From: Bigelowiella natans CCMP2755 | Taxonomy: Eukaryota; Cercozoa; Chlorarachniophyceae | Reading direction: 5' to 3' | Length of the DNA: 64,000 nucleotides | NCBI GenBank assembly: GCA_000320545.1 | Contig: ADNK01001082.1 | Span: 111,296-175,295 of the forward strand | In this document: positions 51,103-63,970 of the stretch, in pieces | Layout: the number at the start of each line of letters is the position of its first letter | Position numbering within the stretch: the stretch's first letter is position 1 | The notes under the pieces: generated by a model | Database searches by the model: none | Told to the model about the DNA's origin: nothing | The model's input: only the letters and a program-made list of their open reading frames with translations | Translations under genes and position numbers: made by a program

Positions 51103-51579
51103 CATAAATATATGAATCGTAATATAGCGGAGCTGCGCTTGGGAAGAAGCGCCAGTACAGACTACTAGCCTTCGGGTATATATAAGAGCAGAAAATGAGA
51201 AGAAACTTGCAATGTGATGATGCTAGAACGGAAGAAACCAGAGCATGCTGATGAACATGCTCAGGCCATACGACAGATACACTGCTGCAGCTTCATCTTG
51301 ATAAATAAATAGTAGGAAACACATCGATAACAGATGAGTTGATTGTCATTCTCTTATTTTCTTATCCAAATCCAACATTGCAGTATTCGAATATTATTAC
51401 TTAGAAACCATTATTGACACACACCACGTGCAGAATATGACTTTCTGCAATGGATGATGTGCTCCTCTCACCATCACTATCTGGTTCTATTTCCGTGTTT
51501 ACCAGGTCTCTGATGTATATTCTGGCATCGATCGCAGTCATCGTAATATCATCTAATATATAGATATAAAAAATACGTA

Positions 51580-51631
<52 letters not shown>

Positions 51632-51654
51632 ACACACATATACCTACATGTACT

Positions 51655-51689
<35 letters not shown>

Positions 51690-53354
51690 TTTATATATTA
51701 TTATATATTGGTGTTTTTGTTCTCAGATTGATCCTGGATACAACACATTACTGATATCAAGAATAATCATGGTAATTCATCACTGTGGTTATTCCATAGC
51801 ACGACTGCACACAGCTTATCTTTTTTTACATATGCGTTTTTATTTCAATGACAGGGAGGCGTCTCACAAGTCTGTTGGGTCTTTGCATTAGGTCAAATTT
51901 AATATGAGTGATGTGTTGATGCTGATAATGTTAATGCTGTTGTTAGTGTTCATATATCGATGTGGAAAACAGTGTGCTTGAGTGTCGAATATACATTTAC
52001 ACACAGACAGACACATAGACAGATAGACACACAAACACACAGCAAGAAAGGAAGAGAGAGAGGAGGAAGAAATCAGTCTAATTTCTTCATGTAATAATAG
52101 CACTAGCCTCGACCCAACACGCAGCGATATTCGGCATAAAGGTACGCAATGTTTATGCGTTTGACACATATGCAGCGAATGAATCAAAAGATGTAAAAGC
52201 TGTTTGTTTCACATAACACAAGTGTATCTTTTACTTTTTACTAATTTGGTGTCACTCATGTCTTATATGTTAGGCTGTCGCATGGCTAATGCTCGGTAAT
52301 TCTGCTGGAGAATTAGCGGGTAATTGATGACTAACCAGTAGGAAATTCTTGGTCAGATAGTATTCGAGCGTTGTCCTAGTAAACGCCTTTCTACATGTGT
52401 ATTGTGTGTATATTTACGTGTGTGTTCGTATCAGGTCCATTGTTCGGAGCGATGACATATGATTGGAACAATCTCGGTGCGTTGTGCTCTGATTGACCAT
52501 TTTTTTTTGTTATTTTCAAAAACTATGTAGTTTTTCTGTTCTATACCTCTACATTCTCCTGCTGTTGAATGTGTCGATATGGTTTGATATGCTGTTGGTT
52601 TTATAGCATCTTGTATGCCCCAGGGTATTCCGTACGAAATATGCGTGTGTGTATGTGTGTGTGTGTGTGTGTGTGTGCGTGCGTGTGTGCACGTCAACTA
52701 TTACATATAATGTAATAAATGCTTTATTTGATAACATTTTGACCTACTTGTGAATAAAGGATTAAGGCCACCGTACATAATCTCTTCAGCACTGATGTAC
52801 GTGCGAAATAATCCATTCTCGGATAGCGAATCCGTTGTGATATGTAATCTCTTTCTAAATGTTCAATAAACTTAAATTCAATATACTCAATGTTATTAGG
52901 CTACTGTGCACATTTTCGTTGTCGTTCATGGCTGTAAAGACAAAACCGGACCGCATTTTGCCTGTAGAAGGCTCCTTCGCTATCTCGAATTCCACGGAAC
53001 TCATGGGGCATCCGACGCCCACTCAAGATGTTAACAGGAGCAAGAAAACGAACCTTCTTTCTGACAAATACCTTCTCATATCTTCGGTATGATGCGAACT
53101 AACCACCATATAATTGCTTTACCTGCATGAAAAATGACTACTCTGCTTGTATTGCATTCGAATATATCATTTAAGATGGTTTCAAGCGAAAAATGTATGA
53201 TAGCTGTTCTGTACTATTCCCTCGTTTCTACGGAGAGCTGATTTTAATGCGTGGTGGGTGGTGGCGAAAATTAGGGTCTTGCAGCAATGGCCGGAGGAAT
53301 GGTTTCTTCTTCATATATTTTCTATCTTCCTAAATGTCCAAAAACTGTTTGTAA

Positions 53355-53392
<38 letters not shown>

Positions 53393-54712
53393 TATAAATA
53401 GATGTAAATTGATTTTCAATAATGTGTCTCCAAACATCTATTGCACAAGTACTAAGCTCTATGCAATGCATTCAGTTGCCCCCAGTGCAGTGATTTTCCG
53501 AGCATTTTGAACAATTACTCACAGGTTAGAGGCTCTTTAGACACGTTGTTGCCGATATTTCTCACTGAGATGCACGATGCTTCTGCGAAGCAAATCGGCC
53601 GAGTTTTTGGCCTCGCAACGATAACATTTACCATTGGTTCGGTTATGGCTGGTAGTTTGTTGTTCCTTCTCCCTTTTGACCTATATCACATATGCATCAA
53701 CCACACACAAACACGCTCATTTAATTTGGACTGGGCATATTTGTCAACAATTTAAGGGAAATAAGCATATCACACGTACATCAAACATTCATTCAGCCAC
53801 ATTTGAACAATTGATTTCGACGGGGTATAAATATTGTAAAATCAAGGGAAAATAGCGAGGCTATCTGTGACGCAATCCAGCATCGTAGCGTCTTGTATCG
53901 GAGTTTTGTGTGGTAAATCCAAAATATTTCTTCTTGTCATTCATGCAAATCTGATGCATTTATTTTCTTTCCATAGTCCTTATAATCTAAGTACAAATAA
54001 CGTAGAATTGTTGACGTTATATTACCATGTTCTTATTCCATACAGCACTGGTGCTTTCCCCGCCCGTTGTGGCCCAGACAATGATAGCCACCTCTGTGAT
54101 ATTCGCGTTGATATGTGGCTTATCTGGCTTCTTGGGAGTGGTCAGTATACACCATACAATGTTATTGCATGCAGCATTTCAAGTCCGAACTTATGTATGA
54201 GCTTATTCTCCCGAACTACCTATTAAGTCACACAATTAAACACGTCTTCTAAACTATGTCACTTGTGTTTAAATGACAGAGTATCACCACATCGATTCAA
54301 CGTTACGCGAATCGCCTAGGTTGCTACACTGAAATTGGAATTAGATTGCAATGCACATTTATATATCACGCACAACCAAGTATTCACGTGGATAATTAGT
54401 CATGTGGATGATTCAATTGTATTTCATGATGCAACTTTTCCCTTTACATTGAGTTTATGTAATTTTTCGATGTTCAGGGAAATCTGAGGAAGCTATGGGG
54501 TTTGAACTCCCCACTCAAAAAATGAAGAAAAATATCTTAAAACTGGAGATTCGAAATGAGAATAATAAGATTAATTATTAGGCAGTGATAGAACAGGCAA
54601 TACCAAACGCATAGATTCAGCTCCATGTTGTTTAAAGATTATCGCATTGCAATCTTGTTTCTTACATAGTCTCAGTGCATTAATCTGGACAGCAGCTTTT
54701 GCTCTCGGAGGG
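50326..54712 (+). CDS. MFS transporter, vesicular amine transporter-like (SLC18 type)
   Basis: Exons carry MFS helices in order. 50326-50437: YGILTVAFVIFMDILYYSFP, helix 1. About 50620-50668: a loop. Near 51505-51541: YILASIAVIVI. About 51728-51768: YNTLLISRIIM. About 51854-51891: GGVSQVCWVFAL. About 52105-52150: ASTQHAAIFGIK. About 52275-52315: WLMLGNSAGELA. About 52435-52475: GPLFGAMTYDWNNL. About 52760-52795: RPPYIISSALM. About 52910-53087: a large loop. About 53278-53305: GLAAMAGGM. 53525-53650: SLDTLLPIFLTEM and IGRVFGLATITFTIGSVMAG. Then two more helices near 53858-53911 and 54050-54137. 54670-54712: IWTAAFALGG. These resemble DHA1/VMAT-type proton antiporters. The first exon and the C-terminal end are not resolved. 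A possible last exon lies near 54965-55030. Confidence 0.8.
50715..50749 (+). repeat. (GT)n microsatellite in MFS intron
   Basis: A TG/GT run followed within 30 bases by an (AT)n run at 50781-50812, in the same intron. Confidence 0.9.
51585..51684 (+). repeat. (CT)n and (AT)n tracts in MFS intron
   Basis: A CT run (51591-51628, sense-strand CT) is followed by an AT run (51659-51684), before the acceptor at about 51727. Confidence 0.9.
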
Positions 54713-56947
54713 TGAGACAGTGATCATCCTATGTTTCGATTTAATTTCTCAATCGTGGTGGTTTGAGCATTGCCCATCACTCAGAAGTCAATTAGTGCAT
54801 GCACATAGCAGAAGATGATAGAAATGGCGATACAATTTTGGGTTTCGGTCATCATCTTGCATGCATCTGAGCATGACTTTCTCCTTTCCATTTCAGTAGA
54901 ATGTGGCATCGACCACACCAATGTGAGCTAGATGTTTTTCATTGAAATTTTAGATTTTTAGCCAGTGGAGCTACAGACACTACCAGCCACCAGCAGCGCC
55001 TTTTGGTAACTTATGGTTTTCAACAATGTGAGAACTGAATGCTTGCTGTTTCGAAATCAACGCGAGAAATGCACATTGTTGATCAAAATTGGCGCACAAT
55101 TGAAAACTCAGATGGCTCTTGGCATCACAAACATCGTTTATGCCAACATTCACCTTTGGACTTTGCGGAATGAAGAAACAAAGAACAAGTGACGTAGGCA
55201 GTCTCAGTGTAGCGACAGGATCGACAGTCAGACTCTAACAAACAACACCACGTCTAGACGTGTTCATCATCATCTGGTCGTTTCAAAAGTTGGTTGAACT
55301 TTGAGAGCAGCGCGTAACCACGGTGCTTTTGCAGCAACGTTGCCATTTAGCTGCTTTTTGCATTGAGATGCACGTTGCTCGTCCGTGCATTTTGACCGCG
55401 AACAAGTCAATGAAGTGACATGCCAATGAGGACATGACATCGTGTCACTCAGATCATTGTCAATGACGCATGTGCGTGCACTCAATCGTCTCATTCTGTC
55501 ACGGTGATCACCAACTTGATGATTGACAACAAAGTGATGTGACGCATTGCACATGCACGTGCATGGCACATTGCGCACGTCCTAGCTAGCTAGCGTCCGT
55601 CCTTTTCTCGCTTCTCTCATCGGCACTCATTGTTTCGCCGAGGTGCTCTCGAAAAGGCTTGGGTTTTTGCATTGGAAACTTTTCTGACGCTGGCCTGAGC
55701 CATTCTGAAGAGTTTCTTCACTCAAACGCACTCGTGATCGGACACGCCAATCAGCAATCGATCAACACGATCTAGACGATGAGTCACGGTCTGCTAGTCT
55801 GGCTAGGTGGCGGAATGCGATGGTTGTTCACGTGGAAAACAGATGACCACCTTTTGTTCCGCTTCCTCGTTCGCAATCTGATGTGCTTTTTTGCTTCTCC
55901 CCGAAATCAAATCACGCCAAAATTGGAACAACAGAGTGTTTGCACAGAGACGTTCCAGTCTAGCAGTGTTGGTCGTCACCCACCCCCTTTTCCGCTTTCC
56001 TCCGTTTCCATGGCTAAACACACACGCAAAAGTGTCTCAGCACACCGATTGCTCCTCAGACATGAACAGAATTGACAATCTTGGATCACCTCCTCGAATT
56101 TCTTTGTCATTTCCTCCAGTTTTCCAGTTTTGCCTCCTTCGCCTGGACCTCCTTTTTGAGTTTCAGCGACTTGTGCCTTGAAGGAGGCTTCTTCTTTGTC
56201 GTGTTCTTCCTCATTATATCGATGGTGCCCTTTGAAACGAGCTGATCGTTGTTTCCCAATTGCTCGTTCAACTCGTTCTTCTTCTCCCTCAATTTCAAGA
56301 TTTCCAAATTCGTGAGCTGAATCCGACGCCCCCACACCTCCGTGCGCTGAGAACACACCAAAGCTCATCGTCCCGAACGCAAGCCTCGCAAGATGAGCAC
56401 CTGTGCTTTCGAACTTCTCCTGCTAAAGATTCCATCATCATCGCCTGGCTTCCTTCATGCGTCAGAAGATCCACAATGAACAATGAACAATGAACAAAGC
56501 GTTGATCAAAAACTACATGCGCCAGAACCACATGGGAGACAGGCATTTGCACGCAGCAGAGCCTCAACAACAGTTGCAAGGACTTGTCAGCACCCTGTTG
56601 GTGAAGAGACACACTCCACTTGATCGATTCTGTTCGGAGTTGGAGAGAGAGCATTGGTGTCCGTTAGTGTCCATTAGTGTCCGAAGATTAGGGATTTACA
56701 CCCGGAATGCCGCCCGAGACGATGGCTGAGACGGGAGACTCTCCAGAGTGGCTGCTTGCCATGAGAAATCGTGGAAAACTGGGCACCATTTCGTGCTGAA
56801 AACTTCCTGGGAAAAAATCCCGACAGCGTTTGGGTTTTGGAAACGTTTTTGTTAGAGAAACATCCTGCCTCCTCACAACTTCCTGCTGCAAACAAACATC
56901 CGAACGTTTCACTTCTCCTCCCCCCCTCCTTCAACCGAAGGGCCGGC
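54713..56947. other. Spacer between MFS and kinase genes
   Basis: This spacer contains the 3' end of the MFS gene and the 5' region of the kinase gene. Around 55560-55590 there is a TGCACATGCACGTGCATGG / CTAGCTAGCTAGC palindrome cluster. On the minus strand 56361-56107 reads as a Lys/Glu-rich coiled-coil (LEILKLREKKNELNEQLGNN), but two frames are open there and no family is recognised. Upstream of the kinase ATG a short uORF starts at 56721. Confidence 0.4.
56107..56368 (-). CDS. Possible coiled-coil coding segment, unknown
   Basis: One frame gives a heptad-like stretch (LEILKLREKKNELNEQLGNN, later KLKKEVQAKEAKLENW). Another frame, starting at ATG 56368, gives an acidic reading. Only one can be real, and splice links to other exons were not found. 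It may instead be an accident of purine-rich DNA. Confidence 0.2.
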
Positions 56948-57819
56948 ATGACTTCAAAATCCCCGGATCAGATTGGCCACTACAGAGTGAGATGTCTTGC
57001 AGGAGAAGGCCAATTTGCAAAGGTCATCATGCAAATCCTCAGACTTGTGATTCCACCTGTTGGGCGTGCTCCTGTTCTTCGTGTTGAACGGATGTTGCGT
57101 GTCAGGTCTTCGTGGCTGTCAATGAGAGGGTCTCCAATGGCTCTGGAAGTGCCCGAGGAAAGAAAACCGAGTGGGTGTTTGCTCATTTCGAAGGCCGCCC
57201 CCAATCATGCATCTTTAGATGTACTCTTCGGAATGATGATGTGCTTTTTTATAATGATTCCAGAGACTTGGTCGCCATCAAGCAACTGAAACAACTTGAA
57301 GACTTGTACGTCGAACGTGAAATCGAGGTCCTCCCTCCCTATCTTCTAACATCTCATCAAAATTATTCCCAAACTTACAAGTGGGCCACTGTTCTGCTTC
57401 CAGATACCACACACACACCCACACACACACACACACACACATGTGCAACATGCCTGTGATCTACATGTGGAAAATCAATATGTGCCCTCCGCTGAAGATA
57501 GAAATTACTATTATGGAGTGGCATTTAACATTATCATCGATCGACAGATACTTCGGAAGCTGAAGCATCCAAATGTGATATTGCTGTTCGAAGTCTTTCG
57601 CCATAAAGGAAGGTCGCAACAGAAATAACAACCATAACAACAACAACAACAACACATCTACATAGAACAAATCCACGCACGCACACGCATATGCACATGT
57701 ACGTCCACGTAGGACGAAGGTTTTTATACTACTACACCAGGTTGCACATGGTGTTCGAATACGCCGATATGGATATGATCAAGCTGCTCTCCAGAAATAG
57801 AAACGGGGTGATGTGGGGC

Positions 57820-57893
<74 letters not shown>

Positions 57894-58197
57894 AACAAAG
57901 GAAAGCTCTTAGTTTTGTATGAAGGATACTATGTATGTATATGAGACAAAGAAGCGAGCACATCTTAATGTAGCCATGCAGATGAAGACATGACGCTCAT
58001 GAACTTTCACGAAAACTTAGCATCTGTTACTGTCGAATTCTTGCATGTGTATTTATAAACTAAGCTCTGCATGGATCTTGTGAAAAGATATACACGGCAG
58101 CTGCTCTGCGCACTGTCGCACTGCCACACACAGGTGGTGACTAGAAACATTTTTGTAAAATGGTAAATATAGAGTATACGTATGTGTGTATGTGTGT

Positions 58198-58238
<41 letters not shown>

Positions 58239-58439
58239 TGGACAAAAAAAGAAGTAGTCACGCACTTGATGTGTTTGCTTGTTTTTTCCTAGGCTGTGCT
58301 GCACAGGGATGTGAAACCAGAGAACCTCCTCATTGCCTTACGTAAGGAATAGTAATCATATAACATGCTGATGAAGATCGAAACATTATGCACCCTGATG
58401 TGCTATATTAGTACACACGCACGATTCTATATCACAACA

Positions 58440-58485
<46 letters not shown>

Positions 58486-58586
58486 TTTTGGCGTTCCTAT
58501 GTTCAGCATCATCTGAATCAGATAAGAGTTGCAATGATACGAAGATTCTCATGAAATCCACTTTGAAGCTATGCGATTTTGGGTAT

Positions 58587-58634
<48 letters not shown>

Positions 58635-58685
58635 CTAATACTTATTAACTAGAGAATTGCATTCTTGCCGTACATGTGCCCCCCC

Positions 58686-58724
<39 letters not shown>

Positions 58725-59320
58725 TACGCGCGCGCGCGCGCTCGCGAGTGCACCTGTGAACGTTTGATAGACTAGGTATTGAAAGCATTCAATAGGATGA
58801 TGGCACTGAATGCATGATACGTGCCCACGCCTCCTTTTCATTTAATCCCTAGATGCGCTAGGGTAGCGAAGAAAGTCGATGGCGCTCTATCTGGATACGT
58901 AGCCACTAGGTCATTTATGAAGAAGAATGGTCAAGAATAATAATGCGGCTTTCGCTGATGACGTATTCAGTAGTGCTGGCATGCATATAGAGATGTGCCG
59001 ATTAGCGTGCGAATATGTATTGGCCTGTGAGGCAAGTGTGCTTCGCTGGGGTGTTCAGGTGGTATAGGCCTCCTGAGCTTCTTCAAGGCCATAGGACAAA
59101 TAAAGATATCAGTAGTGACGGAAAGAAGGGCACCAGCAAAAAACAGCAGCAGGAATCAAGCGACATCGTACGTTGTGCGCAAACTCATAAGATGAAGATA
59201 ATGCCTTTGGATTTCACGACGAAATGGAACGATTTACAGAATGAACATATGATATATACGATGAGAATACGGAAGTTGCTCCTACCTGCAGCACACAAGA
59301 GAATGGACGATGTTGCGATG

Positions 59321-59365
<45 letters not shown>

Positions 59366-60598
59366 TGCTCCTTTTGAACTATCAATGGGAAACCACACCA
59401 TTGAGATCTATCGTGATGCAGGGATTTAATGATGTTGTGCTTTTGCAGCCGAATCATCCCGAGGTCATGTACGGCGCAGAGGTTGTCTCCCACATCAAAA
59501 CTGAACAGAATTCTAACATATATGTGGAGGCTTTTGGCGCGTAGGTTTGGTCTTGTTGCGTTTATGCTATTGTGTTGATTGTCTTCGGCAATGGTAACAT
59601 AGGTTGATATATGGGCGACAGGATGTGTGGTAGCTGAGATGATAACAGGTGGTGATGGTGTGTGATGATGGGACAATACTGGACGATAAAGAAAGCACGC
59701 AACAATTATATATTCTGTACTATATGCACACTGAATGAATAAGTAAAAGCATTGCTGCATCTATGTGATGTGCGGGTATTCGTGTCTGTGTGTGTGTGGT
59801 TGCTTGTGCGAACAACTACTACCCCGTTGCGGTTATCTTCCCCCTCCTCCCAATTCTTCCTACATGTTGTGCTGTTGTGCGTTCTGCTTCGTATAACGAT
59901 ACGTTGTGTTCAGGATGCCCTTTGTTCATGGGGGATAGCGACATTGACCAATTAGATAAAATTATGCAAGGTGCCTGCACCTGATACTTACCACACCACT
60001 AGATTTCGCGGATTGAATCCTGTTTCTTCAAACTTCGTCGCGCACACATATAATATTTGAATAAATTCATTGAAATCATCGTTGCCTCCCTGCCTTCCTC
60101 CTCGCCTTCCTTCCAGGTTTGACCCCACCTCAGGATAGTTCCCAATCAAAAGTTCATAAGTTGTTAGCCCCGAAGATTGGGCCCAAAGGCCTCAATTTTA
60201 TAGAAAGATTGCTCGCGCTAGATCCAGCAAAACGCCCGACAGCAGGTTGATTGATTGCTGTACTTTTATTGCATCACCATCATCATCATCGTCGTCGTCA
60301 TCATCATCGCTTATCATCGTTTTATTGGCAGTGAAATGATCGGTGTGTGTTTGTTGCTTCTATATCTGCCTCAGGAAGCTCCTTGTGCAATCCCTTCCTG
60401 CATGATCTAGAGGTGTACCGCACACGCCAATGCGATGCTGCCGTCGCTACTGCTTTGAATGCATAATAAACGCGTTATCAGCTCGTTTAAGTGATCGAGA
60501 GATCAACATAAACATAGAGGCACCAATAACAAAACTTGTTGTCCTAACCCAGTTAAGAGTTCTGACGGGGACTTTAGGAAAACGCGCCTCTCCTGCGG

Positions 60599-60631
<33 letters not shown>

Positions 60632-60871
60632 CGTGTAGAATCGTATTCCAACTGTTTTTCCATATGAGTGTATGTGTGTGTGGGGGGGGGGGGGGGGATG
60701 TGCGTGGAGACCACTTGTTTTGTGGATATTGCTCCAACTCAACTTTACAAACATGTCGTAGTATGATTCTTCTTCGACGTTGTTGTTGTTGTTGTTGTTG
60801 TTGTTTTTTAGCACTATCACCGAGAGGACGATATTGCTGAGGAGGTGGATTACTCGGATACTGCATCTGCG

Positions 60872-60903
<32 letters not shown>

Positions 60904-61389
60904 TATAGTAGTAGTACTAGTAGTACTAATAGCGGTAGTAACAGTATAATAGCGATAAGGAGGAAGAGGGAGCAGAAGTAGAGAGTGGTTGCTGCTAGCT
61001 TTAGCTTTATTTTTTGAAACGAGAAGGTGGGATGATGAAGGAAAGGAAGATCGAACGGTAACCAACCATGCTGCCTGTGATTATTCATGGGTGGTGCGGA
61101 AATATAACAACACAAAAATCTTGCAAAACAACCCCACTTTCGCGTCCACTGCCTTCGGAGATCATTCATCATATCCAAACAACATCACAACGATAACGCA
61201 CAGGCTATTCCCCTGAGCACACCGCACTTCTGCGCGTCCCCAGGTAGTAGTGTTTGGAACAGCAGCATTGTCCCTTACTAAATGCTACCGAGGGAGTGCT
61301 AGTAACATGAGATCTTGTGAGTGAATCAAGCAAGGGATAAGTTGTCTTTCAACTGTATTTGTTCCTGGTGTTTCTGCTCCTGCTGCTGA

Positions 61390-61425
<36 letters not shown>

Positions 61426-61977
61426 GGCTACTACCACTATTTCAGGAAGTGTAGCTAGTACTGGGGTTGAGTATGGCTCCGAGTTCTTCGCCGCTGATTT
61501 CAGTATGAACGATTCTGTTGTTTTCGATAAGGAAAAAAAGCAGGGTGATAGTAAGGTAGGCTGGCATAAACGCGAAAATATCATCTGCATTGTCACTTCA
61601 TATCTTGTAACATTCTGAATTCGTTAAATTGCTTGCGAGATTTGAGTTCTTTTCGTCTACTTCTCTGCCTGCGACAATTAAATTAGCAGTTGCACTTGCC
61701 GGAGGAAGAAATAATAGAGTAAGTAAGATTGTTGTGTTGTGCACGTGTGTTCGACCTTGTGAGTTTTTGAGGCGCAGACGTGCGGTTTACAAGTTTTAAA
61801 AAAAGAATAACGCAATGTCCCTTCTTCACTACGCAGCATGCTTTGAAAACATTGATCATAGAATGTTAGGTCTTACAGAGTAGTAAGTGGTGCGAGATTA
61901 CATTGATATATGTCTATATTTACAGCGAAGTTGAAGGACTCTCGATGCAAGAGGTAGAGAGTGCAAGCAATATCTGA
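56948..61977 (+). CDS. CMGC-group protein kinase, CDKL-like
   Basis: Exons carry kinase subdomains in order. 56948-57022: IGHYRVRCLAGEGQFAKV, glycine loop. An exon from about 57107. 57264-57327: LVAIKQLKQ, the ATP lysine. An exon near 57552-57613: LRKLKHPNVILLFEVF. An exon near 57741-57809: HMVFEYADMDMIKLL. About 58063-58132: QLLCALSHCH. 58293-58341: AVLHRDVKPENLLI, catalytic loop. 58508-58582: LKLCDFG. About 58851-58910: GYVATR. About 59061-59170: WYRPPELL. About 59450-59484: HPEVMYGAE. 59603-59648: VDIWATGCVVAEMITG. Then GCPLFMGDSDIDQL (about 59914-59970) and ALDPAKRPTA (about 60118-60245). All catalytic residues are present; APE reads PPE, as is common in CMGC kinases. C-terminal exons (from about 60811 and up to 61977, ending EVESASNI) are reached if a donor at about 60412 is used. 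Otherwise the protein ends at 60466. Confidence 0.88.
57824..57891 (+). repeat. (CT)n-(GT)n compound tract after a kinase donor
   Basis: A CT run followed by a GT run starts about 15 bases after the GTGATG donor of the exon encoding FEYADMDM. Confidence 0.9.
58441..58480 (+). repeat. (AT)n microsatellite in kinase intron
   Basis: A pure AT run between the HRD exon (58293-58341) and the DFG exon (58508-58582). Confidence 0.95.
58585..58634 (+). repeat. (TAC)n-(TGC)n repeat after the DFG-exon donor
   Basis: The intron starts GTATTAC and continues as a TAC array that changes to TGC. It is another triplet array starting at a donor. Confidence 0.9.
60465..60470 (+). terminator. Possible poly(A) signal overlapping kinase stop
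   Basis: The TAA at 60464-60466 overlaps AATAAA at 60465-60470. If used, it would end a short kinase isoform here. Later exons with good phase suggest a longer form also exists. Confidence 0.35.
60874..60903 (+). repeat. (GTA)n repeat starting at an intron donor
   Basis: After the exon ending ...YSDTASA the intron begins directly as a GTA array, so each unit is a possible donor with a three-base shift. Confidence 0.85.
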
Positions 61978-63266
61978 TTTCAAAAAGACGAAGGGAAAAC
62001 ATTGCGTTTTGATGATTTCCTTCTCCGGTTTCTTCTTTGCATTTACACATTCTTTTCACGCGATTGTTGTCGTTCAAATTCTTTAAAACACAGGTTATGG
62101 AAGAAACAATGGTGGATGATAGCTCCATCAGATAGTAGTGTTACTACTGAAATGTAATGATTTGTTCGAAGAAGTGAGTGCAAAGTGGAGATGGTTGATG
62201 GAGATGAATATGACGATGGTGGGTTATCGTGCAACATCGACTTCACATGTGTCTTGCCAGATCGATGCTGCCGACACACAATGGTCACATCTTTAATGCG
62301 TGACGTGCGATCTGTTGTCTATTGTTTCCATTAAGCATTTCCCTAGTTGTATCACGTATTACATCACCTTGCATCGCATTGCTGTCGTATTAAAAGTTGC
62401 TATATTCAATGTCTACGGGGCTCGCTCGCCACAACCACTACTGCACACATGAATGGCAATGCGATAAGTCATTACCTAGTATGGTAAGCAATAATGAGCG
62501 GGCATGCAAGTAGTGATTGCACATTTATGTACACGTACGCACGTTTCTGCATCGCTGGTGAAGCGGTGTCATGTTATAATAATAATGTCTAGATGTCAAG
62601 ATGTGTGCGCGACGTACCAATTACGCACTGGCAGATCGACACATCAAATGCATTAGATGTTCATCAAAAATACGACATGCATGACATATATGTGTGTACG
62701 TACACGATGGTCCTAGTAGCCTAGCTAGGTAGCCCTTTTTACCATGCGCTAGCATCATGTTGTGCCGATAAGGCTAGAAATACAGCCTTATTCACGATCG
62801 CTACGCAATGAACAAAAAGGACCGGCCATGAGTGTGCATGAGGTTTGTGCATTATTACAGACAGCATGCGTACGTAGATAAAGTAGCATTCTAGCGTCGT
62901 ACAAATCATCAGATCATTCTCTGCTTGTATCTGCCGATACTCCATATGTGTATACGTTTATTCACAACGAAACACATGTTTACTGTAGCGTCTCACAGCT
63001 TATTCGCATGTGTCATTAGATCGAAAGCTAAGCAATGGGCTCAGCAGCAATGTCTACATGGTAATACTTGACAGCATACGCACACGTGGGAGGATGGGCA
63101 TCGTTATTGTATGAAACCATCTTATTATATATTACATTGCATTTGAGCACCGATAGACAGTATATTCACGTGCACGCGTACAGTGCCTACGAGCACATAC
63201 ATGTGCATACTAACTCTGCTTTCTTATCCAAACTAAAACGAATTGAAGAGGGACCAGAACACAGCA
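61978..63266. other. Spacer downstream of the kinase gene, palindrome-rich
   Basis: No exon is recognised. From about 62580 to 62960 there are many TCTAGA, CTAGCTAGG, GCATGC, ACGTACGT and CATATATG palindromes, as in other spacers. Confidence 0.5.
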
Positions 63267-63840
63267 TTACTGCACCCTACATGCTACAACAGCGACAGTA
63301 TATTTGATGGGAAAGAACCGCTTCCCAAGGCTGGCAATGATCGTCGGGGTCACTTTCCAACGGAATCTTGGGTTTTGGGGGCACATTAATTTACTACTTT
63401 TGGCCTTCGTTTCCAAGGCCATACGGCTTCGTTGCATGAGGACCAACAGCATCGGCATTAAACACCTCCTGATTGAAACAACGACACATGATAAACTAAC
63501 TGCACGATGCAAGGACATGACTGACTGTGCACATCGCAAACAATGATCATCTCGCTATGTTCTGTAAATCCAAATGCGGACAAACGAAAGGAACACTTCC
63601 TCTGCGTTCTTCGCGATCCTCCGCTTCTACTCTGAACCAACATTAGCTCACGACGTCGGTGTGTTTACAACAACAACTTACTTTTAAATCAGGGTTGCCC
63701 CAACCAGACTCGTAGGTGTGTGTCGCGTATTCTGAAACAACAGCTGGAGGAGGGATCTCTCGGCCGCGACAAGAAAGCAAATTCAGCCAAGCTTTACGAA
63801 CCTCTCCTACATCATTTACGGCATCTCGTTTGTGAGACAT
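63267..63840 (-). CDS. Partial gene of unknown function, start codon at 63840
   Basis: Exon 1 runs from ATG 63840 to a GTAAGT donor at about 63685 and includes KAWLNLLSCRGREIPPPAVV and YESGWGNPDLK. A second exon (acceptor at about 63478) reads EVFNADAVGPHATKPYGLGN. A further stretch reads PLESDPDDHCQPWEAVL, with a DHC-x-x-P/W-x-A pattern seen in some SAM-dependent methyltransferase-linked proteins, but the junction between the last two was not resolved. The function is therefore unassigned. Its neighbour on the left is the palindrome-rich spacer. Confidence 0.45.
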
Positions 63841-63927
63841 AGAACAGCTTTCGAAAGGCGACTAAAGACGAGAACGGCCAAAATTTTGGGGTGGTGAAAT
63901 GTCTTGTGCGAAACTGTACATGGAGAA

Positions 63928-63929
<2 letters not shown>

Positions 63930-63967
<38 letters not shown>
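63930..63967. repeat. (AT)n microsatellite at right edge
   Basis: A TA dinucleotide run upstream of the partial minus-strand gene. Confidence 0.95.
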
Positions 63968-63970
<3 letters not shown>

